NCBI GenBank assembly: GCA_964612185.1
Contig: CAZTCR010000012.1
Span: 1-64,000, forward strand
Length of the DNA stretch: 64,000 bases
Origin: UBA1447 sp964612185
GTDB lineage: Bacteria > Bacillota > Clostridia > Oscillospirales > Acutalibacteraceae
Reading direction: 5' to 3'
The notes under the pieces were generated by a model. The model saw nothing but the letters and a program-made list of their open reading frames with translations. It made no database searches and was not told the origin of the DNA. A program made the position numbers and the translations under genes. Shown piece after piece: positions 16,471 to 25,279 of the stretch (positions are counted from its first letter, which is position 1; every line of letters starts with the position of its first letter).

Positions 16471-17484
16471 TCAGCTTTGTTCTTTCTTTTTCTTGTAGAT
16501 AATAACAATAGTAACCGTTGCTCCGACGGCTGTTGACAAAGCCACAGCAGTAGCTATAACCAGCTTGTTTCTGTCCGTATTGTCCTTGTCCTCATCAATC
16601 ACGGATTTGCCGGAAATCGTTGTTACTTCTGAAGATGCGTTATCATCTGTCAAGGGCGGCGTTTGGTCTGTTGTTGCTTGCGTTGCCGGCTGAGCATCGG
16701 TTTTCGAAACAGGGTCGATTGCTGCAGGCACCACCGGCTCATTAGGCTTCATGACCATAAGCTCCACCCGATTAATATCGTCGTTAAGCGAATATTCGGC
16801 CAAACGGAAAGCTGACAACCCCGTACCGTCGAGATAGTTGAACTTCGCGGAACCGGAGCCGATTTTTTTTATTGCGGCGTTATCTTCCATCTCAAACGAT
16901 TGGTAGGAATAATACTTGTCAATTCCGGATTCGACTTTGTAGATGGTAAAAAAAGCTTCATAGATATTATCCCCAAAGTACTCGATATAATTCGCAACAC
17001 TCAACACCCTAAGCTCCATCCCGGCTTGTGCCGCGGTTGCGGTATAACTGCCGTTTTGAAACCCTTCGAACCCTGCTGCTGGGTGTTTGTTGAAGGTACG
17101 GTTAAACATGTTTTTTGCGGCTTTTTCAATGGTGCTTTGTGTGATCGTCATCACTTTCACACCGCCTTCACTTTTAACAGAAACCCCGGAATAGGAGCCG
17201 GCGTTAAGCTCAAAATGCTTTAGCAGGATTTTAAGCACCTGTGCATCGGTCGTTACGGCGGGTTCGAATCTCTCCATATTGGCTTCGCTGAAATTACTCA
17301 AAAAAAGGTTCATGGAACGTCTGCCGGCCGCACTTTGCAGAATATAATATGCTTCTTCTTTATAAAACTGATCCGTAGGCGGGATCCACACATCCGCAAA
17401 CGCGATTGTTGAAAAAGCAGAAAATATCACGAATGCAAGAAGTGCCGTGAACAGACGTTTAAAAAGTTTTTGTGAAGATTTCAT
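16471..17484 (-). CDS. Surface protein with signal peptide and C-terminal anchor, unknown
   Basis: I do not recognise this 337-residue protein. It has a clear signal peptide (cleavage predicted after AFA, giving mature DVWIPPTDQFY), a soluble region of about 220 residues, a threonine/aspartate-rich linker (about 255-300), and a C-terminal membrane helix followed by KKKKEQS. This is a type I topology with the bulk outside the cell. The start at 17484 (GGAGGG upstream) lies inside the preceding membrane-protein gene by 26 bases, so the two are tightly coupled. No catalytic motif stands out. Confidence 0.75.
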   Translation of the reverse strand: MKSSQKLFKRLFTALLAFVIFSAFSTIAFADVWIPPTDQFYKEEAYYILQSAAGRRSMNLFLSNFSEANMERFEPAVTTDAQVLKILLKHFELNAGSYSGVSVKSEGGVKVMTITQSTIEKAAKNMFNRTFNKHPAAGFEGFQNGSYTATAAQAGMELRVLSVANYIEYFGDNIYEAFFTIYKVESGIDKYYSYQSFEMEDNAAIKKIGSGSAKFNYLDGTGLSAFRLAEYSLNDDINRVELMVMKPNEPVVPAAIDPVSKTDAQPATQATTDQTPPLTDDNASSEVTTISGKSVIDEDKDNTDRNKLVIATAVALSTAVGATVTIVIIYKKKKEQS

Positions 17485-17812
17485 TGATAACGCTCCCTCC
17501 AAAATAAGATGCGGCATTAAGAATCAGGCTCAACAGGAATGGATTGATTTTTCTAAAGCATAGTTTTTTTTCATATAACAATCCTTCCGCGGCAACCGCC
17601 GCCGCTTCAAGCAATAATATGACATACCATTGCGGGCTCTTTTTAAAAACATAGCTCCATATATTAAGCGTCTGCACAACAATCGGGTTCGTAACCGTAT
17701 TCGCCAGCGAAATCAGAACAAAATCCCTGCGTTGTCTGATGCCTAAAATCAGCACCAGAAAATTTTCTATCAGCAAGGTCAATACAAGCGATATAACAAT
17801 GCTCTTAATCAT
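17459..17812 (-). CDS. Small integral membrane protein, unknown
   Basis: The 117-residue product has about four hydrophobic segments (MIKSIVISLVLTLLIENF; the ANTVTNPIVV region; WYVILLLEAAAVAAEG; FLLSLILNAASYFGG). The asparagine-rich NTVTNP and conserved-looking glutamates inside helices recall small membrane families of unknown role in Firmicutes. It overlaps the upstream MFS gene by 8 bases and the downstream surface-protein gene by 26, so the three are probably made together and may form a complex. Confidence 0.7.
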   Translation of the reverse strand: MIKSIVISLVLTLLIENFLVLILGIRQRRDFVLISLANTVTNPIVVQTLNIWSYVFKKSPQWYVILLLEAAAVAAEGLLYEKKLCFRKINPFLLSLILNAASYFGGSVINEIFTKTF

Positions 17813-18866
17813 TATGCTTCACCAAAAGGTCAGCGTAAAGCTTTAATCCAACCGAAAGTATCATGCAGGAAAGAATTGTTATACCAAAAAGACCCGATAC
17901 GCTGAATAATGCGGTTTTTAGACCGAATATCAACGACAGTAAGCCCGCAAAAAGGGCGAAAGTCGTCAGACCGAAAGCAAAGCCTTTGCCGAATTTGAGG
18001 CTGTTCGCAAGGGCGGTTAATGTGATGGGCATCGTCATATTAAAAAGCAAAACCGCTAGCAGTGCCGCGGCGGCATTTCTGAAAGAAAAAGCAAATAAGA
18101 CCGCCGCCAGCGTGAGTGTTATTACACAAGTCTTCAGCCAGCCGATTTTGTCAGCGATAATACCGCCGAGAGCTTTACCCAAGACAACCCCGAAAACAAA
18201 CAGAACAGCCATGCTCATTTGTGCCTTAAAGCTATAATTCAACATTGTGCCTGTGTAGGAGCGCAGGAAAACTGTTGTGAGTAAAAGCAAGGCCATAACA
18301 AGCTTTTTGCCATCGGTTTTCCCCGCGGAATCCGGGATAGTATTTTGAACATTCCATTTGGTTTTTACCGCAAAATACAGGTTGTAAAGAACCGCCGCGC
18401 AAAAGAACATCAGTACCGCTAAAAGATAGAATTTGTTAAAACCTTTCTTGACAACCAGCACCGCTAAAAAGAGTCCAAGCGCACCCGGCGCGACATAAAT
18501 ACCCGGCAGCGTTGCCTTCTTGTTGCTGATATTGAGAATGTCGATACCCCCGCCGATATGAAAACACGCATTGCCAAGACCCGCGGCAACACAGACGAGT
18601 ATAATATTCGGTACAAAGCACGAAACGCCTACCAACAGACAACCAAAAGCGGACAACAATGCGTTTTTGTTCAGTAAGTCGCCCAATACCCCAATCGGCA
18701 GTTGGAAGGCAAACGCGATAGCGTTGTAGACCAGCATACACAAAACCAGTTCGGCTTTATCAGCGACGACCGGCATCACAACACCCGTCAGAACCGCGAT
18801 GCTCGAGAAGTCCACGGCAAAATGAATGAGGCTGTAAGTGGAAACCATACGAACGTTCCGGCTCAT
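17805..18866 (-). CDS. Major facilitator superfamily transporter
   Basis: A 353-residue polytopic protein with 11-12 hydrophobic segments and MFS-like loops (PIGVLGDLLNKN after helix 2; GGIIADKIGW in the second half, the mirrored loop). No substrate can be read from the sequence. It is first in an operon with two further membrane or surface genes, has GGGGAGG ahead of the ATG and a strong promoter 54 bases upstream. Confidence 0.8.
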   Translation of the reverse strand: MSRNVRMVSTYSLIHFAVDFSSIAVLTGVVMPVVADKAELVLCMLVYNAIAFAFQLPIGVLGDLLNKNALLSAFGCLLVGVSCFVPNIILVCVAAGLGNACFHIGGGIDILNISNKKATLPGIYVAPGALGLFLAVLVVKKGFNKFYLLAVLMFFCAAVLYNLYFAVKTKWNVQNTIPDSAGKTDGKKLVMALLLLTTVFLRSYTGTMLNYSFKAQMSMAVLFVFGVVLGKALGGIIADKIGWLKTCVITLTLAAVLFAFSFRNAAAALLAVLLFNMTMPITLTALANSLKFGKGFAFGLTTFALFAGLLSLIFGLKTALFSVSGLFGITILSCMILSVGLKLYADLLVKHND

Positions 18867-18920
18867 TTAAACCTCCCCAAACAGCAACTCAAGCACACGC
18901 AAGTTTATTTTCTAATATGG

Positions 18921-18950
18921 ATTATAATACTTGCAGTCCTAATATGTCAA
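18921..18950 (-). promoter_or_regulatory. Promoter of the MFS-led operon
   Basis: TTGACA (18945-18950) and TATAAT (18921-18926) on the minus strand are 18 bases apart. Both hexamers are perfect. Confidence 0.8.
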
Positions 18951-18986
18951 CACTTTTTATCCCTGGCTGCGTATTTTGAAATCTTA

Positions 18987-19042
18987 GCGGGTATAACCGT
19001 TGGTTTTGGTGTTTTCGGTAAGTTTGGCGGTTATAACCGTTG
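18987..19042. promoter_or_regulatory. Two palindromic sites, 40 bp apart, upstream of the MFS operon
   Basis: CGGTTATAACCG (19029-19040) is a perfect 12-bp palindrome, and CGGGTATAACCG (18989-19000) differs from it at one base. The surrounding 16 bases are 15/16 identical and begin exactly 40 bases apart. They lie about 40 and 80 bases upstream of the -35 box of the MFS operon. They look like a pair of dimer-binding operator or activator sites. The regulator is not encoded nearby. Confidence 0.6.
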
Positions 19043-19079
19043 AGATTAAACGTTTCTCAACCTTCTACCAATTCAGAAA

Positions 19080-19109
19080 CGCCTCCACTCAAATCAATAA
19101 GCGGAGGCG
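19080..19109 (-). terminator. Terminator of the tig-clpP-clpX operon
   Basis: Arms CGCCTCC and GGAGGCG (19080-19086 and 19103-19109) form a 7-bp stem followed on the minus strand by TTTCT. It lies 18 bases after the clpX stop. Confidence 0.7.
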
Positions 19110-19126
19110 TCGTTGTTTTGGTTATC

Positions 19127-20446
19127 TCAGACCGCCGTGTTCTTTGGTTTTGGTTTCACCATCGACGAGGTCTGCCCGGCTTTTGCCGGCTTTTTATTCG
19201 GGTTGCGATCAATCAGCGGCGACGCGCCTTCATTGACGCACTGCGCGGTAATCGCCACACGCTCGATAAGCGGGTCAGACGGAATGTCATACATAATCGG
19301 CATGAGCACCTGCTCCATAATAGAGCGCAGTCCCCGCGCGCCGGTTTTCTTTTCGAGCGTTTTTTGAGCAACGGCTTCTAGCGCATTTTTCTCAAACTCC
19401 AGCTCGACATCATCCATGCTGAATAAAAGCTGATACTGTTTGAGAATAGCGTTTTTCGGTTCCGTCAGAATGCGGATAAGAGCGTTGACATCAAGTTCTT
19501 GGAGAGCCGTGATTACAGGCAGCCGCCCGACAAGCTCGGGAATCAGGCCGAACTTTACCAAATCCTGGTGGATAACGCCCGCGAGCATATTCGCTTTTTC
19601 AAGGTCTTTTTTAGACCTGACATCGGCGCCGAAGCCGAGCGCGGAACCGCCGACTCTTTTTTCCACAATTTTTTCGATACCGTCAAACGCGCCACCGCAA
19701 ATAAAGAGGATGTTGGAAGTGTCCACTTGGATAAAATCCTGCTGCGGGTGCTTGCGGCCGCCCTGCGGCGGGACATTGGAAACGGTACCTTCCAGGATCT
19801 TCAGCAGCGCCTGCTGAACGCCTTCACCGCTGACATCTCTTGTGATGGACGGATTTTCGGACTTCCGGGCGATCTTGTCAATCTCATCCACATAAATAAT
19901 GCCGCGTTCCGCTTTTTCAATATCATAGTCTGCCGCCTGAATGATGCGCAGCAGAATGTTTTCGACATCCTCGCCGACATAGCCCGCTTCCGTAAGGGTG
20001 GTCGCGTCCGCGATGGCGAAGGGTACATCCAGAATTTTAGCAAGGGTTTGGGCGAGCATCGTTTTACCGACACCCGTGGGACCCAACAGCAGTATATTAC
20101 TCTTTTGGATTTCTACATCGGACGCTTTGCCCATATAGATTCGTTTATAGTGATTGTAAACCGCGACACTCAGCGACATTTTTGCGGAATCCTGACCGAT
20201 GACATACTCGTCGAGTTTTGCTTTGAGTTCCTGCGGTTTGGGCAAATCCTTATCGAGGCTGTCGCTGATAGATGCCTTGCGGTTGCGGGGCTTGTCTTCT
20301 TCAATAATTGCCTGGCAAAGCTCCACACACTCGTTGCAGATATACACACCCTGCCCCGCAATGAGTTTATCAACCTGTTCCTGCTTTTTATGGCAAAAGG
20401 AGCATATGACCGGTTTTTCTCTTCTGTCGTCATCCTTTGGCATCAT
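19127..20446 (-). CDS. clpX: ATP-dependent Clp protease ATP-binding subunit ClpX
   Basis: ClpX unfolds substrates and feeds them to ClpP. The N-terminal zinc-binding domain is intact (CSFC and CNEC, residues 15-40). Walker A is GPTGVGKT and Walker B IIYVDEIDKI, the pore loop is GYVGED, the IGF-type ClpP-docking loop reads LGFGAD, and sensor 2 is GARGLRS. The C terminus has a basic tail after LIDRNP. Length is 439 residues. It follows clpP with an 8-base gap. Confidence 0.98.
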   Translation of the reverse strand: MMPKDDDRREKPVICSFCHKKQEQVDKLIAGQGVYICNECVELCQAIIEEDKPRNRKASISDSLDKDLPKPQELKAKLDEYVIGQDSAKMSLSVAVYNHYKRIYMGKASDVEIQKSNILLLGPTGVGKTMLAQTLAKILDVPFAIADATTLTEAGYVGEDVENILLRIIQAADYDIEKAERGIIYVDEIDKIARKSENPSITRDVSGEGVQQALLKILEGTVSNVPPQGGRKHPQQDFIQVDTSNILFICGGAFDGIEKIVEKRVGGSALGFGADVRSKKDLEKANMLAGVIHQDLVKFGLIPELVGRLPVITALQELDVNALIRILTEPKNAILKQYQLLFSMDDVELEFEKNALEAVAQKTLEKKTGARGLRSIMEQVLMPIMYDIPSDPLIERVAITAQCVNEGASPLIDRNPNKKPAKAGQTSSMVKPKPKNTAV

Positions 20447-20454
20447 GCTTCACC

Positions 20455-21036
20455 TTATCTTTTTGTTAAAATCTTGTCCACCAAGCCATATTCCAGCGCT
20501 TCCTGCGCGGACATGAAGAAGTCGCGTTCGGTGTCTTTTTCAATAACATCAATCGGTTTGCCGGTATTTTCGGCAAGGATTTTATTAAGTTTCGCTCTGG
20601 TTTTAAGGATGTGGTCGGCCGCTATTTTAATTTCCGTCGCTTGGCCTTGCGCGCCGCCAAGGGGTTGATGAATGAGGATTTCACTGTTGGCCAGGGCAAA
20701 GCGTTTACCCGGAGCTCCGGAGGACAGCAGGAAAGCACCCATTGATGCGGCCATCCCCATGCAGATGGTGGAGACATCGCATTTAATGTACTGCATCGTG
20801 TCATAGATTGCCAAGCCGGCCGTTACAGAACCGCCGGGACTGTTGATATACAAACTGATATCTTTTTCCGGGTCCTGCCCTTCCAAAAAGAGCAGCTGCG
20901 CCACAACAAGGCTGGCGGTGACATCGTTGACTTCCTCGGAGAGCATCACGATTCTGTCGTTCAACAGCCGTGAAAAAATATCGTAGGAACGCTCGCCTCT
21001 ATTGGTTTGTTCAATAACCATCGGGACTAAAGACAT
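20455..21036 (-). CDS. clpP: ATP-dependent Clp protease proteolytic subunit ClpP
   Basis: The 193-residue serine peptidase carries the catalytic triad S98 (GMAASMGA), H123 (LIHQPLGG) and D172. The length and the N-terminal SLVPMVIEQTNRGER are standard. GAGGAGG precedes the ATG. It sits between trigger factor and clpX, the conserved tig-clpP-clpX order, so nascent-chain folding and quality-control degradation are made together. Confidence 0.98.
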   Translation of the reverse strand: MSLVPMVIEQTNRGERSYDIFSRLLNDRIVMLSEEVNDVTASLVVAQLLFLEGQDPEKDISLYINSPGGSVTAGLAIYDTMQYIKCDVSTICMGMAASMGAFLLSSGAPGKRFALANSEILIHQPLGGAQGQATEIKIAADHILKTRAKLNKILAENTGKPIDVIEKDTERDFFMSAQEALEYGLVDKILTKR

Positions 21037-21075
21037 AATGAAACCTCCTCTAATTCAATCAATTCATAATCATAT

Positions 21076-22455
21076 TCATTCGGCGTCTTTTTTAACCGCC
21101 GCTTTTTTCTTTGCTGCGGGTATCTTGGCCGGTTTTTTAACAGGTTCTTCCCCGTCAGCACCGTCCGGTGACAAGGAAGGCATAACAACGGCGTGCGCGA
21201 TGACAAACTTAACCGCTTTTTCGCTGATGATGTCATCTCTCATCGTCTCTTCCGGAATGATGCCTTTGATTTTGTCGACCTCCATGCCATACATATCGGC
21301 AAGTTTCTGATATTCCGCCGCAAAGTCTTCCTCATCGGCGGTGAGTCCTTCCAGTTCGCCGATTTTTTCAAGCGCCAGTTTCAGTGCGACTTGCTTTTTC
21401 GCGTCTTCAATCATCTGCGCGTCAAAAGTTTCCCTGTCGGTGCCGACATACATCAAATATGTGTCCAAATCCGCGCCCTGCTGGGCAAGGCGTTGGGTAA
21501 AGCTTTCGGTGTTTTCTTTTGCTCTTTTGGTAAACATAACCTCCGGGATGTCCGCCATGGTATGATTGGCCAATGCATCAAGAATCTGCTCTTCAAAGGC
21601 TTTTTCGGCCGCTTCCTGCTTGCGGGTTCGGATTTCTTCCTCAATGCCTTTTTTCATTTCTTCCGCGGTTTCATATTCTCCGACATCTTTGGCGAATTCG
21701 TCGTCCGCCGCCGGCAGTTCTTTGACCTTGATTTCATGGAGCTTGACTTTGAACACCGCAGCTTTGCCTGCCAGTTCGGGGGCATATTCATCCGGGAATG
21801 TGACATTTACCTCAAACTCATCGTTGAGGTTATGGCCGATTATTTGATCCTCAAACCCAGGGATGAAACTGCCCGAGCCGAGTGTCAGCGTGTAGTTTTC
21901 GCCCTTGCCGCCGTCAAAAGCGACACCGTCAACAAAACCTTCAAAATCAATGACGGTGATATCGCCGTTTTGCGCCGCTCTGTCTTCCACAACGATTGTG
22001 CGGGAGTTTCGTTCCCTCAACTTGTTAATCTCGGCATCAACTTCGCTTGGGCTGACTTGCGTGTCACCTTTTTCGCCTTGCAATCCTTTGTAAATGGCAA
22101 GCATCACTTCCGGCTTCACAACCACTTTGACGGTAAAAAGGACGCCGTCCTCGCCAATTTCCTTCATATCGAAATCATAGGGGTTGTCCACCGCTTTGAT
22201 ATCGCCTTCTTGATAGGCCTGCGCCATGACCGTCGGGAAAAGCATCTCGACCGCATCATCATAAAAAACACTTTTTCCGTATGTTCTCTCAATTAAGCTC
22301 AGCGGAGCTTTGCCCTTGCGGAAGCCCGGAACAAGGATACTGTTCTTCTTTTTGTTGAACACCTTGAGTACAGCGGCTTTAAACTCTTCGGCTTCGATTG
22401 CAATTTCAAGCTCAAAAACATTTGGCTCAACCTTGACAGATGATTTCAGACTCAT
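21076..22455 (-). CDS. tig: Trigger factor
   Basis: This 459-residue ribosome-associated chaperone has the ribosome-binding loop GFRKGKAP, a central FKBP-type peptidyl-prolyl isomerase domain (DITVIDFEGFVDG, about residue 165) and a helical C-terminal domain. A lysine/alanine/proline-rich tail of about 30 residues ends the protein (KKPAKIPAAKKK). GGAGG precedes the ATG. First gene of tig-clpP-clpX. Confidence 0.96.
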   Translation of the reverse strand: MSLKSSVKVEPNVFELEIAIEAEEFKAAVLKVFNKKKNSILVPGFRKGKAPLSLIERTYGKSVFYDDAVEMLFPTVMAQAYQEGDIKAVDNPYDFDMKEIGEDGVLFTVKVVVKPEVMLAIYKGLQGEKGDTQVSPSEVDAEINKLRERNSRTIVVEDRAAQNGDITVIDFEGFVDGVAFDGGKGENYTLTLGSGSFIPGFEDQIIGHNLNDEFEVNVTFPDEYAPELAGKAAVFKVKLHEIKVKELPAADDEFAKDVGEYETAEEMKKGIEEEIRTRKQEAAEKAFEEQILDALANHTMADIPEVMFTKRAKENTESFTQRLAQQGADLDTYLMYVGTDRETFDAQMIEDAKKQVALKLALEKIGELEGLTADEEDFAAEYQKLADMYGMEVDKIKGIIPEETMRDDIISEKAVKFVIAHAVVMPSLSPDGADGEEPVKKPAKIPAAKKKAAVKKDAE

Positions 22456-22509
22456 TCAATATTTCCTCCTATAATAGCGCCTTGATTAAAATAGGCGATT
22501 AACCGTGAC

Positions 22510-22518
22510 ATTATATCA
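22510..22518 (-). promoter_or_regulatory. Extended -10 promoter upstream of tig
   Basis: The minus strand has TGATATAAT, a perfect extended -10 box, 55 bases ahead of the tig ATG in an AT-rich stretch. No good -35 hexamer is visible at 17 bases, which the TGn extension can compensate. Confidence 0.55.
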
Positions 22519-22622
22519 GATATATTATTATATTTCTACTACTTTTTGCGATTCTTCAATATTTGTTCATGATTTGGTGCTTTATATGAATTATCACCGG
22601 TACTTTTCGCTATCAGGATAAT

Positions 22623-23309
22623 TCAAAGCACGGGTTTTGGGCAAAACCCCAGAAAATCGCTTGAAATCAGGCTGAACCGGATCCCGTAGCGCTCAAAATC
22701 CCTGAAGTTCTTATGTGCCTGGGCGTGAAGATGCCCAAAAAAACAGCGTTTGATGTTTTCCTTAATCAAAACATCGATGATTTGAGCGCACTCGTCATCT
22801 GCCGTAATGAGGGGATAATGCAAAAAAACAACCGGTTCCGCATCATAAACCCTTGCCGCCGTTATCGACGCTTTCAGCCTGCCTGCCTCACGCAGGAGCA
22901 CTTTTTCATCCTGCGCGCTATCGCTTTCAAGGGACCAGCCTCTTGTGCCGCAAACGGCCAGCAGCCCTGCACAGTAAGCGTTGTTGTGTAAAATCGACAG
23001 GCTGTCAAAACCGTTTGTTTTCAGGAACAAATCCATTTTTCTTTTGCTGTTCCACCAGTAGTCGTGGTTCCCTTTTAGCAGTATTTTTTTGCCGGGCAGC
23101 GCTTGCAGGAACTCAAAATCCGGCAAGGTTTCCTCGAGTGTCATCGCCCAGGAAATATCCCCTGCGATTACAACCGTATCGTTTTCGCCAACCAACGAAC
23201 GCCAGTTTTTTTCAAGCCTTTGCTCAAAGCCTGCCCAACCGGGAAAAACTTCCATCGGCTTGTTTGTACCGAAGGAGAGATGTGTATCAGCAATGGCAAA
23301 AAGTGACAT
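22623..23309 (-). CDS. Predicted phosphohydrolase (metallophosphoesterase, COG1768-like)
   Basis: The 228-residue cytoplasmic protein has the calcineurin-like metal motifs IADTH, AGDISWA, KGNHDYWW and FGHLHAQ. The YWW after GNHD and the WS-rich middle (GTRGWSLES) match the COG1768 group of predicted phosphohydrolases. The substrate is unknown. It follows thrC on the same strand with a 48-base gap. Confidence 0.88.
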   Translation of the reverse strand: MSLFAIADTHLSFGTNKPMEVFPGWAGFEQRLEKNWRSLVGENDTVVIAGDISWAMTLEETLPDFEFLQALPGKKILLKGNHDYWWNSKRKMDLFLKTNGFDSLSILHNNAYCAGLLAVCGTRGWSLESDSAQDEKVLLREAGRLKASITAARVYDAEPVVFLHYPLITADDECAQIIDVLIKENIKRCFFGHLHAQAHKNFRDFERYGIRFSLISSDFLGFCPKPVL

Positions 23310-23357
23310 AACTGCCCCTTTCGGTTAAATATCTTGCGGCAGATGCGAGCAAGAAGA

Positions 23358-24854
23358 TTACAGATCGAGCAATTCGAGAACAACGCGCTTCATGCTGTCC
23401 TGTGTGCAGCGGTTTATGAACCGTACCGGTTTTGCTTTTAACCCCGCAAGCTGCGCGGGGCACTTTTGGCCGGTCAGCGTTTCCAGCTCTTCGAGCATCG
23501 CGAACTCATCCTCATCTTGCGCGCCCGCCGGTTTGAGCGCCGACAAAACGCTTGCGCTGAATTTGAAAGGCGAAGCAGTTGAAGCAATGACAGCGGGGGT
23601 TAAATCCTGTGTTATTTTGCGGTAGTTTTTGAATACATGAAGGCCGACTGCCGTATGCGTGTCGCACAAGTAATGCAGCGCATGAAAGGTTTCCGCGATG
23701 GTCTCCCTTGTCCCGTCATCATCGCAGCAGCCCGCCGCGAACAGCGCCGTAATTTTCGCATTCATATCCGTGCGAACCTCATATGACCCTGTTTTGGCAA
23801 GGGATGCCATCAGTTGTTTGACATATTCGTCATCTTTGCCGCTTAATGAATAGAGCAGGCGTTCGAGGTTGCTGGAAATGAGGATGTCCATCGACGGGGA
23901 AAGCGTTGTATAAAAATCGCGTTTGCGATTGTAAACCCCGGTCTGTAAAAATTCCGTCAGCACATTGTTCGCGTTGGACGCACAGATGAGTTTATGAACG
24001 GGCAAGCCCATTTCTTTGGCATAATACGCGGCAAGTATGTTGCCGAAATTGCCGGTCGGCACCACAATGTTAATCTTTTCGCCCATAGCGACGGTGCCCT
24101 TTGCGGCCAGTTCGCAGTAAGCGGAGATATAATAAACAATCTGCGGTACCAGCCTGCCCCAGTTGATGGAGTTTGCGGAAGAAAACATCATGTTGTGCTG
24201 TTCAAGTTTTTCCGCTAAAACGCTGTTTGTAAAAATAGCTTTCACACCGTTCTGGGCATCGTCAAAATTACCGTCAATGGCGCAGACGCCGACATTGTTT
24301 CCCTCTTGTGTTGTCATTTGCAGCTTTTGCATCGGGCTGACACCGTCATTCGGATAAAAGACGAGAATTTTGGTGCCCGGCACATCCTTAAAGCCTTCCA
24401 GCGCTGCCTTGCCCGTATCGCCGGAAGTGGCGACAAGGATGACAATTTCTTTGCCGGGGGCAGCCTTTCGGGCGGAAGTAGTCAGCAGCTGCGGCAAGAG
24501 CTGCAGCGCCATATCCTTGAATGCGCAGGTGGGACCTTTCCACAGTTCCAAGATATGCATACCGTCACCGATATCGACAAGCGGCGCTATTTTTTTGTCA
24601 CTGAACTTACCGGGCGCATAAGCGCTCTGCACGCAGCCGTCAATTTCATCCGCTGTGAAATCCGTTAAAAACAGAGACAGAATCGCCTTCGCTTTTCCGA
24701 TGTAATCCAAACCGGAAAGCCTGCGCAGTTCATCAAGCGGGATTTGCGGCAGAGACTCCGGAACAAACAACCCGCCGTCGGCCGAAATGCCAGCGGTTAT
24801 GGCTTGTGATGCTGTGACATGGACTTGATTGTTCCGTGTGCTTGTATATAACAT
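23358..24854 (-). CDS. thrC: Threonine synthase
   Basis: This PLP enzyme converts O-phosphohomoserine to threonine. The PLP lysine lies in GPTCAFKDMALQ, the serine/glycine phosphate loop in ATSGDTGKAA and the C-terminal glycine loop in VPTGNFGN. At 498 residues it belongs to the longer class, starting MLYTSTRNNQ as in Clostridia. AGGGAG precedes the ATG. No T-box or other leader is visible in the 40-base gap upstream. Confidence 0.96.
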   Translation of the reverse strand: MLYTSTRNNQVHVTASQAITAGISADGGLFVPESLPQIPLDELRRLSGLDYIGKAKAILSLFLTDFTADEIDGCVQSAYAPGKFSDKKIAPLVDIGDGMHILELWKGPTCAFKDMALQLLPQLLTTSARKAAPGKEIVILVATSGDTGKAALEGFKDVPGTKILVFYPNDGVSPMQKLQMTTQEGNNVGVCAIDGNFDDAQNGVKAIFTNSVLAEKLEQHNMMFSSANSINWGRLVPQIVYYISAYCELAAKGTVAMGEKINIVVPTGNFGNILAAYYAKEMGLPVHKLICASNANNVLTEFLQTGVYNRKRDFYTTLSPSMDILISSNLERLLYSLSGKDDEYVKQLMASLAKTGSYEVRTDMNAKITALFAAGCCDDDGTRETIAETFHALHYLCDTHTAVGLHVFKNYRKITQDLTPAVIASTASPFKFSASVLSALKPAGAQDEDEFAMLEELETLTGQKCPAQLAGLKAKPVRFINRCTQDSMKRVVLELLDL

Positions 24855-24894
24855 GAAAACACTCCCTTGATATGTATTGTAAAGTTATATAGCT

Positions 24895-25260
24895 TTACAG
24901 CGTGCTGTCGAACGCGTTTTTGATATGGTTAATTTTTTTCAGTTTGCTCTCGTCATCCAAATAAACTTCAATCACATCAAACCTTGGTTGCAAATCGTAC
25001 CGGTGACGCTGCAAAAACGCGGCGGCCACCCCGCAGATTTTTTTCTGCTTCTGAAAGCTGACGGATTCCGCCGGCGCGGCAATGGCGTGCTCGCCCCGTG
25101 TCTTGACCTCCGCGAAAAAGATATACTCGCTGTCACAGGCGATGATATCCACCTCGCCGTAACGGTTGCTGACATTGGCGGCGATTATTTGGCAGCCCTG
25201 GTCGCGCAGGTACCTTGCGGCATAAGTTTCGCCCCAGGCGCCGGTCATATTTTTATCCAT
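24895..25260 (-). CDS. yraN: UPF0102 family protein YraN (predicted endonuclease fold)
   Basis: The 121-residue protein has the YraN pattern GAWGETYAARYL, RYGEVDII and FFAEVKTR, a restriction-endonuclease-like core with D, E and K in the expected places. The cellular role is not established. I prefer the ATG at 25260, after a G-rich stretch; an upstream ATG at 25305 overlaps rnhB. Adjacent rnhB and rbgA are usual neighbours. Confidence 0.88.
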   Translation of the reverse strand: MDKNMTGAWGETYAARYLRDQGCQIIAANVSNRYGEVDIIACDSEYIFFAEVKTRGEHAIAAPAESVSFQKQKKICGVAAAFLQRHRYDLQPRFDVIEVYLDDESKLKKINHIKNAFDSTL

Positions 25261-25279
25261 TTGGCCGCCCCCCGTTTGG

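Noticed and set aside
16284..16508. A 74-codon frame after the surface protein gene
   Set aside because: It spans the terminator hairpin and overlaps the end of the surface gene. No start signal.
19499..20668. A 389-codon reading frame antisense to clpX and clpP
   Set aside because: Shadow of two conserved genes on the other strand.
21193..22296. A 367-codon reading frame antisense to tig
   Set aside because: Shadow of trigger factor. Phenylalanine-rich low-complexity product.
24855..24894. T-box or amino-acid leader before thrC
   Set aside because: The gap is only 40 bases and holds no T-box sequence or terminator.
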